From Rhizobiaceae bacterium (GTDB lineage: Bacteria; Pseudomonadota; Alphaproteobacteria; Rhizobiales; Rhizobiaceae), in the NCBI GenBank assembly GCA_027484835.1, contig JAIXSF010000097.1, positions 1-36,303 of the forward strand: a stretch of DNA of 36,303 nt, read 5' to 3'. The position numbers were made by a program, and so were the translations under genes. Below the pieces are notes generated by a model. The model saw nothing but the letters and a program-made list of their open reading frames with translations, had not been told where the DNA came from and ran no database searches. Below, piece by piece: positions 1-8,106 of this stretch (the first letter of the stretch is position 1; each line of letters starts with the position of its first letter).

Positions 1-190
1 CCAGAGGCGACCGGCGGAGCCGGCGAGTGGGGGAGCCGAAATGCGCCAGCATTTTGGGGGTACCGCTCGTGCTTCGACGCTTTCCCGGCTCTCCGGCACG
101 ATCGGATATTCTGAGCAGACTTCTCCTCTCCGTATGGCACCAAAAAAAGCCGGATGCGGGCTCGATGCCCGCCGCCGGTTTCGCCATGAG

Positions 191-229
191 CCAAAGGAAA
201 AGAGCCCCGCCGGGTCTGGCGGAGCTCTT
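191..229 (-). terminator. Intrinsic terminator of the DUF736 gene
   Basis: Read on the minus strand, a 12-bp stem (AAGAGCTCCGCC / GGCGGGGCTCTT, one G-U wobble) with a 6-nt loop lies about 12 bases past the DUF736 stop and runs into TTCCTTT. The plus-strand side has no T-run, so it terminates leftward transcription. Confidence 0.7.
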
Positions 230-241
230 CGGGATTGGGTC

Positions 242-559
242 TCAGGCCTCGCGCTTGGGGCGGTTCCAGATGAGGGCGTATTCGCCGTCCTTCTCGCCCG
301 GCCAAAGGGCCGCGGTGATCGGGGCATTGAAGCTCGGATCGTCCAGCTTGACCGAGATGTATTCCTCGCCGTCGTTGGAGACCGCCTTCCAGCCGGCGCC
401 GACCTCGACGCCGTTGCCGGCGGTGATGCGGAAGTCCGGGGCGTCGCGCGAGACGCGCTCGATCGGGTTCAGGCGGGCCTTCATGCTGACGGTGAGCGTG
501 CGCACCGTACCGACGATCGAGTTGTTGCCGTTGGTGGTGAATTCGCCGATGACTGCCAT
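242..559 (-). CDS. DUF736 family protein
   Basis: A 105-aa protein of the DUF736 family, small beta-rich proteins common on rhizobial plasmids and integrative elements; their molecular role is unknown to me. The family pattern is visible in the N-terminal 'IGEFTTNGN' strand, the central 'RTLTVSMKARLNPIER' segment, and the closing 'YISVKLDDPSFNAPI' plus 'YALIWNRPK'. The ATG at 559 is preceded by AAAGGA at 8-base spacing and the length is normal for the family. It is transcribed alone, with a hairpin terminator just past its stop, and its leader shares two sequence blocks with the ArdC gene leader. No catalytic residues can be pointed to. Confidence 0.9.
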   Translation of the reverse strand: MAVIGEFTTNGNNSIVGTVRTLTVSMKARLNPIERVSRDAPDFRITAGNGVEVGAGWKAVSNDGEEYISVKLDDPSFNAPITAALWPGEKDGEYALIWNRPKREA

Positions 560-586
560 GGTCGTGTTCCTTTCCGGTTACTCGGG

Positions 587-603
587 CCGCGCCGATCGCG
601 GCC
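587..603. repeat. 17-bp leader repeat, copy 1
   Basis: The sequence CCGCGCCGATCGCGGCC occurs here, 28 bases upstream of the DUF736 start, and again at 2546-2562, 28 bases upstream of the ArdC start. The same distance from both starts suggests a shared regulatory or leader element. Confidence 0.6.
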
Positions 604-654
604 TCGATGACGGTGTTAAGACCGGGGGCGATCGATGCCGCACCGCCTGGCGGC

Positions 655-676
655 CGGAACGCATGTGGAGGACGGC
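655..676. repeat. 22-bp leader repeat, copy 1
   Basis: A 22-base sequence beginning CGGAACGCATGTGG is repeated exactly at 2618-2639. Both copies lie about 100 bases upstream of a minus-strand plasmid gene (DUF736 here, ArdC there), so they may mark a common promoter region. Confidence 0.6.
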
Positions 677-1280
677 CGGGAGCGGCTTTCTTGGGTCGCG
701 AGGAATGCGAACCTGTTCGCAGGGGACGAAAGCCGCGGACGGCCGTTGCGGTTAAGGCGATCGAGACGAAGACGTTCCTCGGTCACACCAGATCCATCGA
801 GGTCCGCCTCGGTGTGGCCGGTTCTCGGCCGGATGGAACGCGATACCGGCAACTGGGATTGACGATCATCCGCCAACAGGCTGCGCAACGTTCGGCGCCA
901 TGCTCATGTCCTTGTCACGCCGCGGCCAGTCCCTACCCCGACGCCATCGCCGAAGTCTTCGGTCGCATCATCACCGCACCAGGATCGAAACCGCGCATGC
1001 TCGATGATGGCTCCATCGGCCGGCGAGGCTTTCGGGTTGTGCTGAGAAACGGCCGTCCTCTGCGCTCATCCCCGTGCCGGCCAAGCGGGACAGAGCGTCT
1101 CGCACCTCCCGGAGACGGCTGAGCGCCGCTACGGCCCTCGAAAGAGCCGAGTCCCACGCGGTCGGTGGTCGACGGCGGCCCACCGTCCCGGATGCAAGTG
1201 GCTCGCGGAACCGGCCAAAAGACGCAAGAATCGTGATAAAAGACTCGGCGACCGAAGACGCGACGAAGCAGGATGAAGCA

Positions 1281-1539
1281 ATGCTGAACACCGATACCCG
1301 CCAGGCGAACTGGCGGCGCGCCAATCCGGCGAAATACGACGCCCCACCTGGCCGTGCAGCGCGCCGTGAAGGCAGGCGAACTGGAAAAGCAGACATGCGA
1401 GGTCTGCGGGGTGGAAGCGGTCGATGCCCACAACGATCAATACGACGAGCCTTTGAAGGTTCGGTGGTTGTGCCGCCGGCATCACACCAGGCTTCACCAC
1501 TATGGCGAGGACATGTTTCCGGAGCGGGAGCGTCCGTAA
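1281..1539 (+). pseudogene. Small zinc-finger (HNH-like) protein, frameshifted
   Basis: Two overlapping frames together make one small protein. The frame from the ATG at 1281 reads 'MLNTDTRQANWRRANPAKYDA'-like sequence. The frame carrying 'AVQRAVKAGELEKQTCEVCG' continues to the stop at 1539 with C-x2-C, 'VDAH', and C-x3-HH zinc-binding pairs, as in small plasmid and phage HNH-type proteins. They join if one C is removed from the CCCC run at 1342-1345, giving 'NPAKYDAHLAVQ', the expected family sequence. The ORF track shows only the 61-aa GTG-started second half. It could be a real inactivating insertion, a sequencing error, or (less likely) a shifty site. The role is unknown. Confidence 0.6.
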
Positions 1540-1591
1540 CAGGAGGTCGACCATATCGGGGAGGACCCGAGCCCTCCCCTTCGATATCCGA

Positions 1592-2518
1592 TCAGGCCGC
1601 ATCCCGTCTGGTCTCGGCATTCGGCTGAAGCTCGTGAAGATAGTTGACCGCACGCTGGGCATGCGCGGCCGCGGCGAAAATAAACCGCTTCTCGTTCTTC
1701 AGAATTTCGAGCCAGCTGGCAAGGTAGCTTGCGTGGTCGGGCCTGGGCTCGAGTTCCGGAACGATGCCGAGGTCGGCGGCCAAAAAGCAACCGCCAAGGT
1801 CCGCGATCAGCTCTTCATGGGCTCTGGACGCGCGATCCTTGTGGTAGCGGGAGAGGTCGCGATCAAGGCGATTTTTTGAGCCTGTCCAATGGGTTAGCTC
1901 ATGTCCGAGCGTCGCATAGTAACTCGGCGCATCGCGAAAACTCTCGAATGGCGGCATTTGTACGATATCAAGAGCTGGGTTGAAATAGGCCTGGTTGCCG
2001 CCATGCCGGATGACGGCGCCGGTATTGGCAAAAAAGGCGTCCGCATGGGCAATCCGCTCGACGGGATCGGGCGCGGGCGCCGAAGCGCGGTAATAGTGCT
2101 CGGCAAGTCCGTCGATCTGATCCGCGCAGAACACCGTATAGGCTTTCAGGAACGGAATTCCGCGCTCCACTTCCTCGCCCTTGGCATCCGTCTCCGTTTT
2201 CGTGAACTGGCTGGCATAGACGACGGTAGCGCCGGTCTCGCCCTTGCGGACATGACCGCCCAGTTCGACGCTTTGCTTGAAGGTCATCCAGGTGGGCGAA
2301 ACGAAGCCTCTCGACGCGGCTTCCGACCAGAGAAGCAGCGTGTTGATGCCTTGATAGGGGAGACGATTGTGGCGCAGCGGCCGCGTGATGCGCCCGGTTG
2401 TATTGGCCGCGTTCCAGGGCTTGACCCAAGGCCGCACGCCCGTTTCCAGATCGGCAACGATCCTGTCGGTGATGCGCGCGTAGATGTCGATGCGGGTGTT
2501 TTCCGATTTCCTGCTCAT
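1592..2518 (-). CDS. ardC: ArdC-type antirestriction protein, zincin metallopeptidase
   Basis: A 308-aa protein of the ArdC family, which combines an N-terminal single-strand DNA-binding domain (about residues 5-130, 'IDIYARITDRIVADLETG', 'PYQGINTLLLW') with a C-terminal zincin-like metallopeptidase domain. The zinc site is visible as HELTH at 206-210, followed by 'AHEELIAD' with the third ligand near E235/E236. Family members protect incoming plasmid DNA from host restriction during conjugation. The ORF track extends to 2755, but the ATG at 2518 has GGAGG ten bases upstream and gives the family-typical N-terminus; the ATG at 2527 is too close to that site. It sits with other backbone genes on the same strand. 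Confidence 0.9.
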   Translation of the reverse strand: MSRKSENTRIDIYARITDRIVADLETGVRPWVKPWNAANTTGRITRPLRHNRLPYQGINTLLLWSEAASRGFVSPTWMTFKQSVELGGHVRKGETGATVVYASQFTKTETDAKGEEVERGIPFLKAYTVFCADQIDGLAEHYYRASAPAPDPVERIAHADAFFANTGAVIRHGGNQAYFNPALDIVQMPPFESFRDAPSYYATLGHELTHWTGSKNRLDRDLSRYHKDRASRAHEELIADLGGCFLAADLGIVPELEPRPDHASYLASWLEILKNEKRFIFAAAAHAQRAVNYLHELQPNAETRRDAA

Positions 2519-2545
2519 GGTTCTCATACCTCCGTGTTGGGGAGA

Positions 2546-2562
2546 CCGCGCCGATCGCGGCC
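2546..2562. repeat. 17-bp leader repeat, copy 2
   Basis: Second copy of CCGCGCCGATCGCGGCC (first copy 587-603), 28 bases upstream of the ArdC start codon. Confidence 0.6.
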
Positions 2563-2617
2563 CCGTCGCGAAGGGCCAAAAGCAGGAGCGATCGGGAGGC
2601 AGGCGCACCGGAACGGT

Positions 2618-2639
2618 CGGAACGCATGTGGAGGACGGC
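2618..2639. repeat. 22-bp leader repeat, copy 2
   Basis: Second exact copy of the 22-base sequence at 655-676, located 100 bases upstream of ArdC. Confidence 0.6.
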
Positions 2640-2815
2640 GAGAGCCGTTGCGCCTTGCCACCGGCTCCTGCAGGACCGACGCACGGGACGGGCCGCGATG
2701 CGGCGTCTCGTCCATCTCTTTCTGTTCTTGCGTTTCCTTTCCCGGCGCCCGGCAATAACGGCCGCGCGAAGAGGCCGCCTTCGAAGGAAGGCAGCCTCGA
2801 TGCAGATCGGGATGG

Positions 2816-2835
2816 GGCGGAGCCGAAGCTCCGCC
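2816..2835 (-). terminator. UUCG-tetraloop hairpin after the 202-aa gene
   Basis: On the minus strand GGCGGAGC-TTCG-GCTCCGCC forms an 8-bp stem capped by a stable cUUCGg tetraloop, nine bases after the stop at 2845. No T-run follows, so it may be an mRNA 3' stabiliser or a factor-assisted terminator rather than a classical one. Confidence 0.6.
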
Positions 2836-2844
2836 GGTATGGCC

Positions 2845-3453
2845 TCAGTCGAAGGCCAACATCTGCGCTTCGGCCGCCTTGCGGTCGAGCCTCTCGCCTG
2901 GATTGTCGACCGGGCGGTCGAAGGGCTTCCAGGTCTCCCCGACGACCTGCTCGTAGGCGGCGACAGCACCTTCGGCAGCCATCCGAAGCGCATGGGCCTG
3001 AACGCCTATGTCGGCGGCGAATTCACGCTTGCGCTGCGCATTGCTGTCATAGCCGACCGGACCGAGATCGTCCTCGCGATCGTCGCCCGCACCCTTGGCG
3101 GTGGCGTCGCGCGCCTCGGTGACGGCGCGGGAATAGAACTGTCCGGCGCCATGGGCCGATCCGACATAGGCGCCGACGATACGCTGGAGATGGATCTGCA
3201 TTGCCCGTTCGCCCAAGCCCTCGGAGAGGCCGGTGGCGGTCTCGACGATTAGGCGTTCGTGCATGTCGCGGATGCCATCGCTATCGAGGATGGCGGTGCC
3301 AAAACTCTCGGCGATGCGAAGCGCCTGGCCTTCGTCGGGGCATGTGAGACGGACCATTTCGAGGGTGGCGCCCTTGCGGAGCTGGACCACACGGGCCGAA
3401 GGGCGGCTGGTTTGGCGGTTCGTTTGACGGGAGGTGCTTGCAGGCTTTGACAT
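2845..3453 (-). CDS. Conserved hypothetical protein, 202 aa
   Basis: I do not recognise a named domain. The first 25 residues are Arg/Thr/Ser-rich and basic (about four Arg and one Lys), possibly disordered or nucleic-acid binding. The rest is mostly predicted alpha-helical, with an Ala/Glu-rich C-terminal third ('AAEGAVAAYEQVV'). The start at 3453 has AAAGGA at 7-base spacing. Its leader contains CCTTTctAAAGG overlapping the ribosome site and a 16-base block nearly identical to one upstream of the ParB gene at 7793, which suggests common control. It lies in the backbone strand run between ArdC and a conserved hypothetical, and is probably a plasmid backbone protein of unknown function. Confidence 0.75.
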   Translation of the reverse strand: MSKPASTSRQTNRQTSRPSARVVQLRKGATLEMVRLTCPDEGQALRIAESFGTAILDSDGIRDMHERLIVETATGLSEGLGERAMQIHLQRIVGAYVGSAHGAGQFYSRAVTEARDATAKGAGDDREDDLGPVGYDSNAQRKREFAADIGVQAHALRMAAEGAVAAYEQVVGETWKPFDRPVDNPGERLDRKAAEAQMLAFD

Positions 3454-3788
3454 GACGGTTTCCTTTCTAAAGGCTTCCGAAGCGGTTCCGGCCCCCTGGC
3501 CGGTCTGTCCTTCGGTGCGGTCGAAGAGAACCGGCGCCAGCCGGGCGGTTCAGGGTCCGGGCAGGCCGGATCGAGCGAAGCCGGTATGCGGGCGAGCGGG
3601 ACCAACGGTCCTGCGCCGTTCCCGCGTGCCTGCTTTGCGATGAGCGGCATGACCGGCCGCCCCGCGGCGCGCAAGCGGCCTTGAAGCGGACGGGCGCTGG
3701 TTCAGACCGCAGCAAAACCGAAGGACAGACCGGAGAGGCGGGCCGCGTCCAGATGCCGTAGCGGACAAGGCAACCGGCCGTGAGCGCG
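3454..3788. other. Leader and spacer without a convincing gene
   Basis: About 335 bases between two minus-strand genes. It holds the leader of the 202-aa gene, with an inverted repeat CCTTTctAAAGG at 3462-3473 over the ribosome site and the block AAGGCTTCCGAAGCGG at 3470-3485, plus several short GC-rich inverted repeats such as GGACC-aac-GGTCC. Long ORFs here lack motifs and look like shadows. Confidence 0.45.
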
Positions 3789-4253
3789 CTACACCTCGTC
3801 ATCCCCGGCGCCGTCCGCGTTTTGTGCTGGCGCTGCGGTCGCAGCTCTTGCCGAAGCCGCGCCGGGTAGCCGATAGGACTGCAGCCAGGTCGGGCCATGG
3901 GAATTGCGCAGACCGCGAAGGATCCCGCCATCGTCATGGGGCGCGCCGCCCATCCAGACATTGTTCAGAACGCTCTTCCATCGCCGGCCGTGTCTGGCGG
4001 CATAGGCCTGCAGCGCCGTCTCCTGCTCGGGGGTGAGTGGAGGAAGGCGATCGCACTTCGGCAGGCGCCTGCGCACTTCGGGCACGCCGTCGGCATGGCC
4101 TACTTTCGCGGCAATCAATCGCTTGAGCTCGGCCACACCGGCGTCAAGGCAGGCCTTGCCCTCCAGATGATGGAACTGCCGCCAGAAGGCGGCGCGCTCC
4201 TGAGGTGCCGGACCGATACCGGCCTCGCGTTCGAGATCTCTGATCGTCGCCAT
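3789..4253 (-). CDS. Conserved hypothetical protein, 154 aa
   Basis: No family that I can name. The N-terminal half is helical and charged ('MATIRDLEREAGIGPAPQERAAFWRQFHHLEG'). The middle has a recognisable block 'FAARHGRRWKS'-like (here 'YAARHGRRWKSVLNNVWMGG') that resembles short plasmid-encoded proteins acting near DNA, but this is only an impression. The C-terminus ends in an Ala-rich acidic tail. The ATG at 4253 follows GGGGGAGATCT with suitable spacing and lies four bases after the stop of the upstream 114-aa gene, so the two are co-transcribed with the genes that start at 5962. The function is unknown. Confidence 0.75.
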   Translation of the reverse strand: MATIRDLEREAGIGPAPQERAAFWRQFHHLEGKACLDAGVAELKRLIAAKVGHADGVPEVRRRLPKCDRLPPLTPEQETALQAYAARHGRRWKSVLNNVWMGGAPHDDGGILRGLRNSHGPTWLQSYRLPGAASARAATAAPAQNADGAGDDEV

Positions 4254-4257
4254 GGCG

Positions 4258-4602
4258 CTAGATCTCCCCCCGTGTTTGAGCTCGAAGCTTTGCGGCGCCG
4301 GGGCTTTCGCGACAGGCGACTATCGCGGCCTCCTGCCGTGCGAGCTTGTGGGAAAGCGCATCGATCTCCGGCTGACGCTCGGCGGTGATGGCGGCGAGAT
4401 TGGAACGATAGCGGGCGAGGAAGGCGTCCGGTTCCGGTGGCCTGCCGCAGCGATATCTCGGCCGGCGGGCCCCAAGCGACGGAATCAAAGCCGTCATTTT
4501 GCGGATGATCTGGCGCTCGATCATTGCGAGCTGGTGCCGGGTCTGCCGGCAGGCCTCTTCCATGCGGCGTAACCGAGCCTGACGATCGATCGAGGGCATC
4601 AT
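4258..4602 (-). CDS. Conserved hypothetical coiled-coil protein, 114 aa
   Basis: A small basic helical protein. Two heptad-like helices ('RLRRMEEACRQTRHQLAMIERQI' and 'ALSHKLARQEAAIVACRES') surround an Arg/Pro-rich middle, suggesting an antiparallel coiled coil. The start was moved from 4623 in the ORF track to 4602. There the ATG overlaps the TGA of the upstream DUF7007-like gene (ATGA) and GGAGG stands eight bases away. This makes it the third gene of a coupled operon. No named domain is recognised, and no enzyme motif is visible. Confidence 0.7.
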   Translation of the reverse strand: MMPSIDRQARLRRMEEACRQTRHQLAMIERQIIRKMTALIPSLGARRPRYRCGRPPEPDAFLARYRSNLAAITAERQPEIDALSHKLARQEAAIVACRESPGAAKLRAQTRGEI

Positions 4603-5489
4603 GGCCTCGTCCTCCCCGTCCATGTGACGAAGCTCGACGGGCCGTCATAGGCGGCATGCCGCGCCGCGTCGATGACGAAGCCGAACCGCCCGGCCTGATA
4701 TTCGGTGGACGCAACCAGGAAGCGCCGTTCTTCGACATGAGCATCACGTCTTCCGCCGCGGGTGGCGATCACCTCGGTCATGCCGGGATGATGATAAGAG
4801 TGAAGCGCTGATATCACGATCCAGTTGCCGGCATGTTTCTGTTCGAAGGCGCGCCGGTCCTTCACATGAGGTTTACCAGGCGCGAGGACCGTGCCGGACA
4901 TCGTTTCCCACGCATCGGGCTGCCAATCCTTGAGCTTTGCTTCCGCCGAACGCCGCTCGACCCCGGTGAAGAGGTCCGGGAAAGTAATGGCAACGGCGGC
5001 CCAGGCTGAATCTTCCTCATAGAAGCCGTCCCCCGAACGAAGCAGCGGGTGGACCATTGCGTTCCGCTCGGGCGAAAGCGAGAAGCCGCCATGGCCTGCC
5101 GTCGTGTGGGCAACAACGCCCTCCGCATAGAGCGTGGCGCCCTGCGATGGTCCCCACGGCGTATTGCAGGCGATGCGGACGGTCCGGCGTGCGAGCGCCC
5201 GGAGTTCGCGGCAATGCTCGGCCTGCTCGACCATGCGCGCGCGAAACGCGGCCTCATCCTCGATCGAACCATGGTACGAATAGAAATCGTCGCGCCTGAG
5301 CGCGGCAAGCGGCCGCGAGACGCACCAGGCGCTCGCCAGCAGATGCCCGCCATCGCGGGATGGCAGCATGGCAAAGACGAGATCGCCGACCCGCGCAACG
5401 GCCATGCCGTCAGCGCGGCCGAATTCCACGCCAGCAATATCGTCGCTACCGACCTCCCGGGTTTGCGATTGGATGGGCATCGTATTCAT
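4599..5489 (-). CDS. DUF7007-like plasmid protein
   Basis: A 296-aa protein that I associate, with moderate confidence, with the DUF7007 group found in rhizobial accessory DNA. The hallmark is the block 'NTPWGPSQGATLYAEGVV' followed by 'TAGHGGFSLSPERNAMV' (about residues 108-145) and 'EEDSAWAAVAITFPDLF'. The N-terminal 90 residues look like a separate alpha/beta domain. The molecular function is unknown. Its ATG at 5489 overlaps the stop of the upstream 158-aa gene by four bases, and its own stop overlaps the next start, so translation of all three is coupled. A second ATG three codons in is possible. Confidence 0.75.
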   Translation of the reverse strand: MNTMPIQSQTREVGSDDIAGVEFGRADGMAVARVGDLVFAMLPSRDGGHLLASAWCVSRPLAALRRDDFYSYHGSIEDEAAFRARMVEQAEHCRELRALARRTVRIACNTPWGPSQGATLYAEGVVAHTTAGHGGFSLSPERNAMVHPLLRSGDGFYEEDSAWAAVAITFPDLFTGVERRSAEAKLKDWQPDAWETMSGTVLAPGKPHVKDRRAFEQKHAGNWIVISALHSYHHPGMTEVIATRGGRRDAHVEERRFLVASTEYQAGRFGFVIDAARHAAYDGPSSFVTWTGRTRP

Positions 5490-5962
5490 GGCGCGGTCCT
5501 CCCGTCATCAGCCTCTGCGGCTGCTTCCTCGGGCGTCACCTCCTCGAGCACGGCGCTCGGGTAGCGATGAGACTGCAACCAGGCCTCGGCAGCCTCCCGG
5601 TCATCGGCAAGATGGATGAGTTCGCGCGTCTCGCCAGCGCGGTTGAAGATGCGCACGGTGCCGAGCGGCGGGCGCTCGAGGAGCTTGAAGGTGAGATCGG
5701 AATCGAGCCCGAAGGTCCGGTGGAGGGTCACGAGGATGGTGGACTTGCCGCCGATGTCCTCCTGATGGAGCGTAGAATACCCCGGCGACGTGTAGCTGCC
5801 GAGCTTGCGCGGGCCTTCCTTGCGGATGAGCCGGCCTTGGCTGTTTCTGGTTTGCCAGGCGGCGAGCTTCTTGTGGAAACGTTCCGGCGGGCGGGGCGTG
5901 CCGTCCGACCAGGATACGACGGCGCCGATCGGGGCAAGATCGAATATGAGGGATGCAGACAT
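5486..5962 (-). CDS. Conserved hypothetical protein, 158 aa
   Basis: First gene of the four-gene operon running down to 3789. The ORF track starts at 6202, but the ATG at 5962 has GGAGG seven bases upstream and gives a natural N-terminus 'MSASLIFDLAPIGAVVSWSDG'. The next stretch, 'PRPPERFHKKLAAWQTRNSQGRL', is a pattern I associate with small backbone proteins of rhizobial plasmids, and the C-terminus is acidic ('EEVTPEEAAAEADDG'). No catalytic motif is visible and no confident family name can be given. It is overlapped by the DUF7007-like gene at ATGA. Confidence 0.75.
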   Translation of the reverse strand: MSASLIFDLAPIGAVVSWSDGTPRPPERFHKKLAAWQTRNSQGRLIRKEGPRKLGSYTSPGYSTLHQEDIGGKSTILVTLHRTFGLDSDLTFKLLERPPLGTVRIFNRAGETRELIHLADDREAAEAWLQSHRYPSAVLEEVTPEEAAAEADDGRTAP

Positions 5963-6059
5963 GAGAAAGCCTCCAGTTCCGGTTCTGCGGTTGATGGAAA
6001 CGAAAGCGCCGCCGGGGCGGCCGGCGGCGATCGTCATTCGGGAGGGAAAAGGCGGTCGG

Positions 6060-7793
6060 CTATTCCGCCGCGACGCGATAGGCGTCCTGCTCTTCATCGG
6101 CATCGGACGCTTCGGGGGCATCCTCGAAGGAGCCGGGACCATCGCCTGTGCGCTCAAACGGATCAAGGTCCTCGTTTCCGTCGAGGCCGGCCTCTCTCTC
6201 ATCGAACGTCTCGCCCTGCCTGATCAGATCGGCGACACCTTCAGGATCCGGCGCGAAGAGCGCCGACGCATGGACGAAGTGCCCGTCTTTGAAGTGCTCG
6301 ACCAAGGCCGTGCGGGTCTCCCGCACCCGCGGGCGCGGCAGCACGTTCGCCTCGCCCGCCGCCTTCTCAAGAGCCTGCCGCGACAGGCACAGCAGGAAAT
6401 CCTCCGAGCCCATGTTCGGCAGGTAACCGTCGGCGCCGATGACGTCGCCAGCGATGCGGGAAACGATGCCGCTGTTCGACATCCCGCGCCGGCACGAGAG
6501 CACGTCGATCAGCACCGAGCGCGCCGCCACCCGCACCATCTCCATGTCGAAGGCGAGCCTGCCGTCCTCGGAAAAGAGGGTCGCGGCGTGACGCGTGAAC
6601 CGCTTGCCGAACACGGTATCGCCGGCGCCGCTGTCGACCCGGACATTCTGACCGGCAAAGGCAAGCACCAGCAGCGCGATGAGCATATCGTCCTCGATCG
6701 GCGCCCGGCTGAGCGCCTCATGCAGCGCATCGGTGCGAAAGTCGCCGATCATGTCCAGGCCCTTCTGCGTGACGTCGGGACGCGGCTTCGGCGCATCCAC
6801 GATCGAGCCGTCATGAACGTTGTCCTGCCCGGCGACGGCCGACGTGCCGCCCTTGGCCTTGTTCTTGTCCTCGGGCATGCGGAAGGCGACCGACTGGACC
6901 TTGCCGTCGCGGTCGAGATACATGGCAACGTGGTCGGACTTGGAAGGTTTGCCGTAGACACGCTCGGCCTTCTTCGGCAGTTCCGGCTGGCCCCAGGAGT
7001 TCGCCTCGACGATCGCGCCCTTCTTCGGCAGGTTCGCCGTCATCCATTCCTGCTGCGCGCCGAGGAAGGCCTCGACATCGGTGGTGTACCTGTTGTCCTC
7101 GTCGGCCGGACTGAATAGATCCTCGGCCCACTCGATGCCATAGGCCGCACGCAGATCGTCGCCAAAACTTGCGTCGCGGGCATACATGCGGGTCTTCGAC
7201 AGGGCATTGGCAATCTGCCACCAGGCCGCCGTGTCGCCCTTCTTCGGCTTATTGGCCTTCCAGACTTCCTTCTGCTCGTCGATCGCGGCTGCCGCGATGG
7301 TGCGCAACTGCTGTTCGTTGGGCATGTCGCCCTTGGCCATCTGGTCGAGCATGGCGGGCAGAACATTGGCGAGCAGGCGAAGTTTGCGGATCTGTCGGAC
7401 CGGCAAGGCCAGCGCCATGGCGATCGCCTCCTCGGTCCAACCGAGGGCAACAAGCCGTTCCGTGCCGCGCCATTGGTCGATCGCGTTAAGCGGCTCCCGC
7501 GCGATGTTTTCGATCATGGAGCGCATTGCGCCATTGTCGTTGGCCGCATCGGTCACCAGCACCTCGATCTCCTCAAGGCCGGCGGCGATCGCCTGTTTGA
7601 CGCGGCGGTGGCCGGCCTGGATGATGTAGCCGTTGCCGCCATCGGTTTCGGGCGAAATGACCGGCGGCTGGATGATGCCGACAGCTTTCACCGTCGCCAG
7701 CAGCAGCGCATCCGCCTGCGGCGATGATTTCGAGCGGCGGGCGTCGTCGGGATTGTCCTTCAGCGCACGCGGGTCGAGTTTGAGGATCTGCAT
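6060..7793 (-). CDS. ParB/Srx-nuclease-fold DNA-binding protein
   Basis: A 577-aa ParB-family protein. The N-terminal ParB/sulfiredoxin-like domain (about 1-100) shows 'VGIIQPPVISPE', GHRR at 61-64 (the CTP-binding signature of ParB) and 'IENIAREPLNAIDQWR'. A helix-turn-helix region follows (about 115-150, 'LGWTEEAIAMALALPVRQIRKLRLL'). The remaining 400 residues are a long plasmid-specific extension ending in an acidic tail. ParB proteins load on DNA at parS-like sites. This long form with no ParA next to it is common in rhizobial accessory elements and may regulate rather than partition. The ATG at 7793 has AAAGGAG at proper spacing, and an inverted repeat TCCTT-t-AAGGA overlaps that site. 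Confidence 0.9.
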   Translation of the reverse strand: MQILKLDPRALKDNPDDARRSKSSPQADALLLATVKAVGIIQPPVISPETDGGNGYIIQAGHRRVKQAIAAGLEEIEVLVTDAANDNGAMRSMIENIAREPLNAIDQWRGTERLVALGWTEEAIAMALALPVRQIRKLRLLANVLPAMLDQMAKGDMPNEQQLRTIAAAAIDEQKEVWKANKPKKGDTAAWWQIANALSKTRMYARDASFGDDLRAAYGIEWAEDLFSPADEDNRYTTDVEAFLGAQQEWMTANLPKKGAIVEANSWGQPELPKKAERVYGKPSKSDHVAMYLDRDGKVQSVAFRMPEDKNKAKGGTSAVAGQDNVHDGSIVDAPKPRPDVTQKGLDMIGDFRTDALHEALSRAPIEDDMLIALLVLAFAGQNVRVDSGAGDTVFGKRFTRHAATLFSEDGRLAFDMEMVRVAARSVLIDVLSCRRGMSNSGIVSRIAGDVIGADGYLPNMGSEDFLLCLSRQALEKAAGEANVLPRPRVRETRTALVEHFKDGHFVHASALFAPDPEGVADLIRQGETFDEREAGLDGNEDLDPFERTGDGPGSFEDAPEASDADEEQDAYRVAAE

Positions 7794-8106
7794 GGGATTT
7801 GCTCCTTTAAGGATTCCGGAGCGGCGGTTGCCACCCCTTCCGTCTTCAGTTTTTCCGAAGACACTTCCCGGACCGCAGAGCGGACAGACCGGCGCAACTG
7901 CGCCCGAGCGGCCCTGCCCGTCAGGGCGAGCGGAGCAAAGCTTTGCGAGAACGACGGACAGGGGTGAGGAGGGGGCGGTTGAGCGAGAGCGTCGACGGGA
8001 GGGCCGATCTGCGAGTACCCCCTCTTCCCACCTTTTCTTTTTCCTCTAGAACCTTTCCTTCCGACCTTTCAACGGCGACAGCGACGGGTTGCGGAAGGAG
8101 ACTTGA
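7794..8106. other. Divergent intergenic region, ParB-like / trypsin-like
   Basis: About 310 bases separating divergent genes, expected to hold both promoters. Next to the ParB start there is TCCTTtAAGGA (7803-7813) and the block AAGGATTCCGGAGCGG (7809-7824), which matches 14 of 16 bases of the leader of the 202-aa gene. A pyrimidine-rich tract precedes GGAAGGAG, the ribosome site of the gene at 8107. I cannot assign -35/-10 boxes with confidence. Confidence 0.45.

Larger units (their letters stand above)
560..1280. other. Gene-poor stretch upstream of DUF736
   Basis: About 720 bases with only unconvincing ORFs, none with a recognisable motif. It contains the DUF736 leader on the minus strand, with blocks at 587-603 and 655-676 that recur upstream of the ArdC gene. 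I see no RNA gene or origin in the rest. Confidence 0.5.
2519..2844. other. ArdC leader region without a gene
   Basis: About 325 bases between the ArdC start and the stop of the next gene upstream. It contains the GGAGG ribosome site for ArdC, the second copies of the 17-bp and 22-bp leader repeats, and the hairpin that follows the 202-aa gene. ORFs across it are shadows. Confidence 0.5.

Noticed and set aside
3467-3961. 164-aa minus-strand ORF crossing the leader of the 202-aa gene
   Set aside because: It overlaps the 154-aa gene in another frame, lacks a ribosome site, and is Arg/Pro/Ser-rich without motif.
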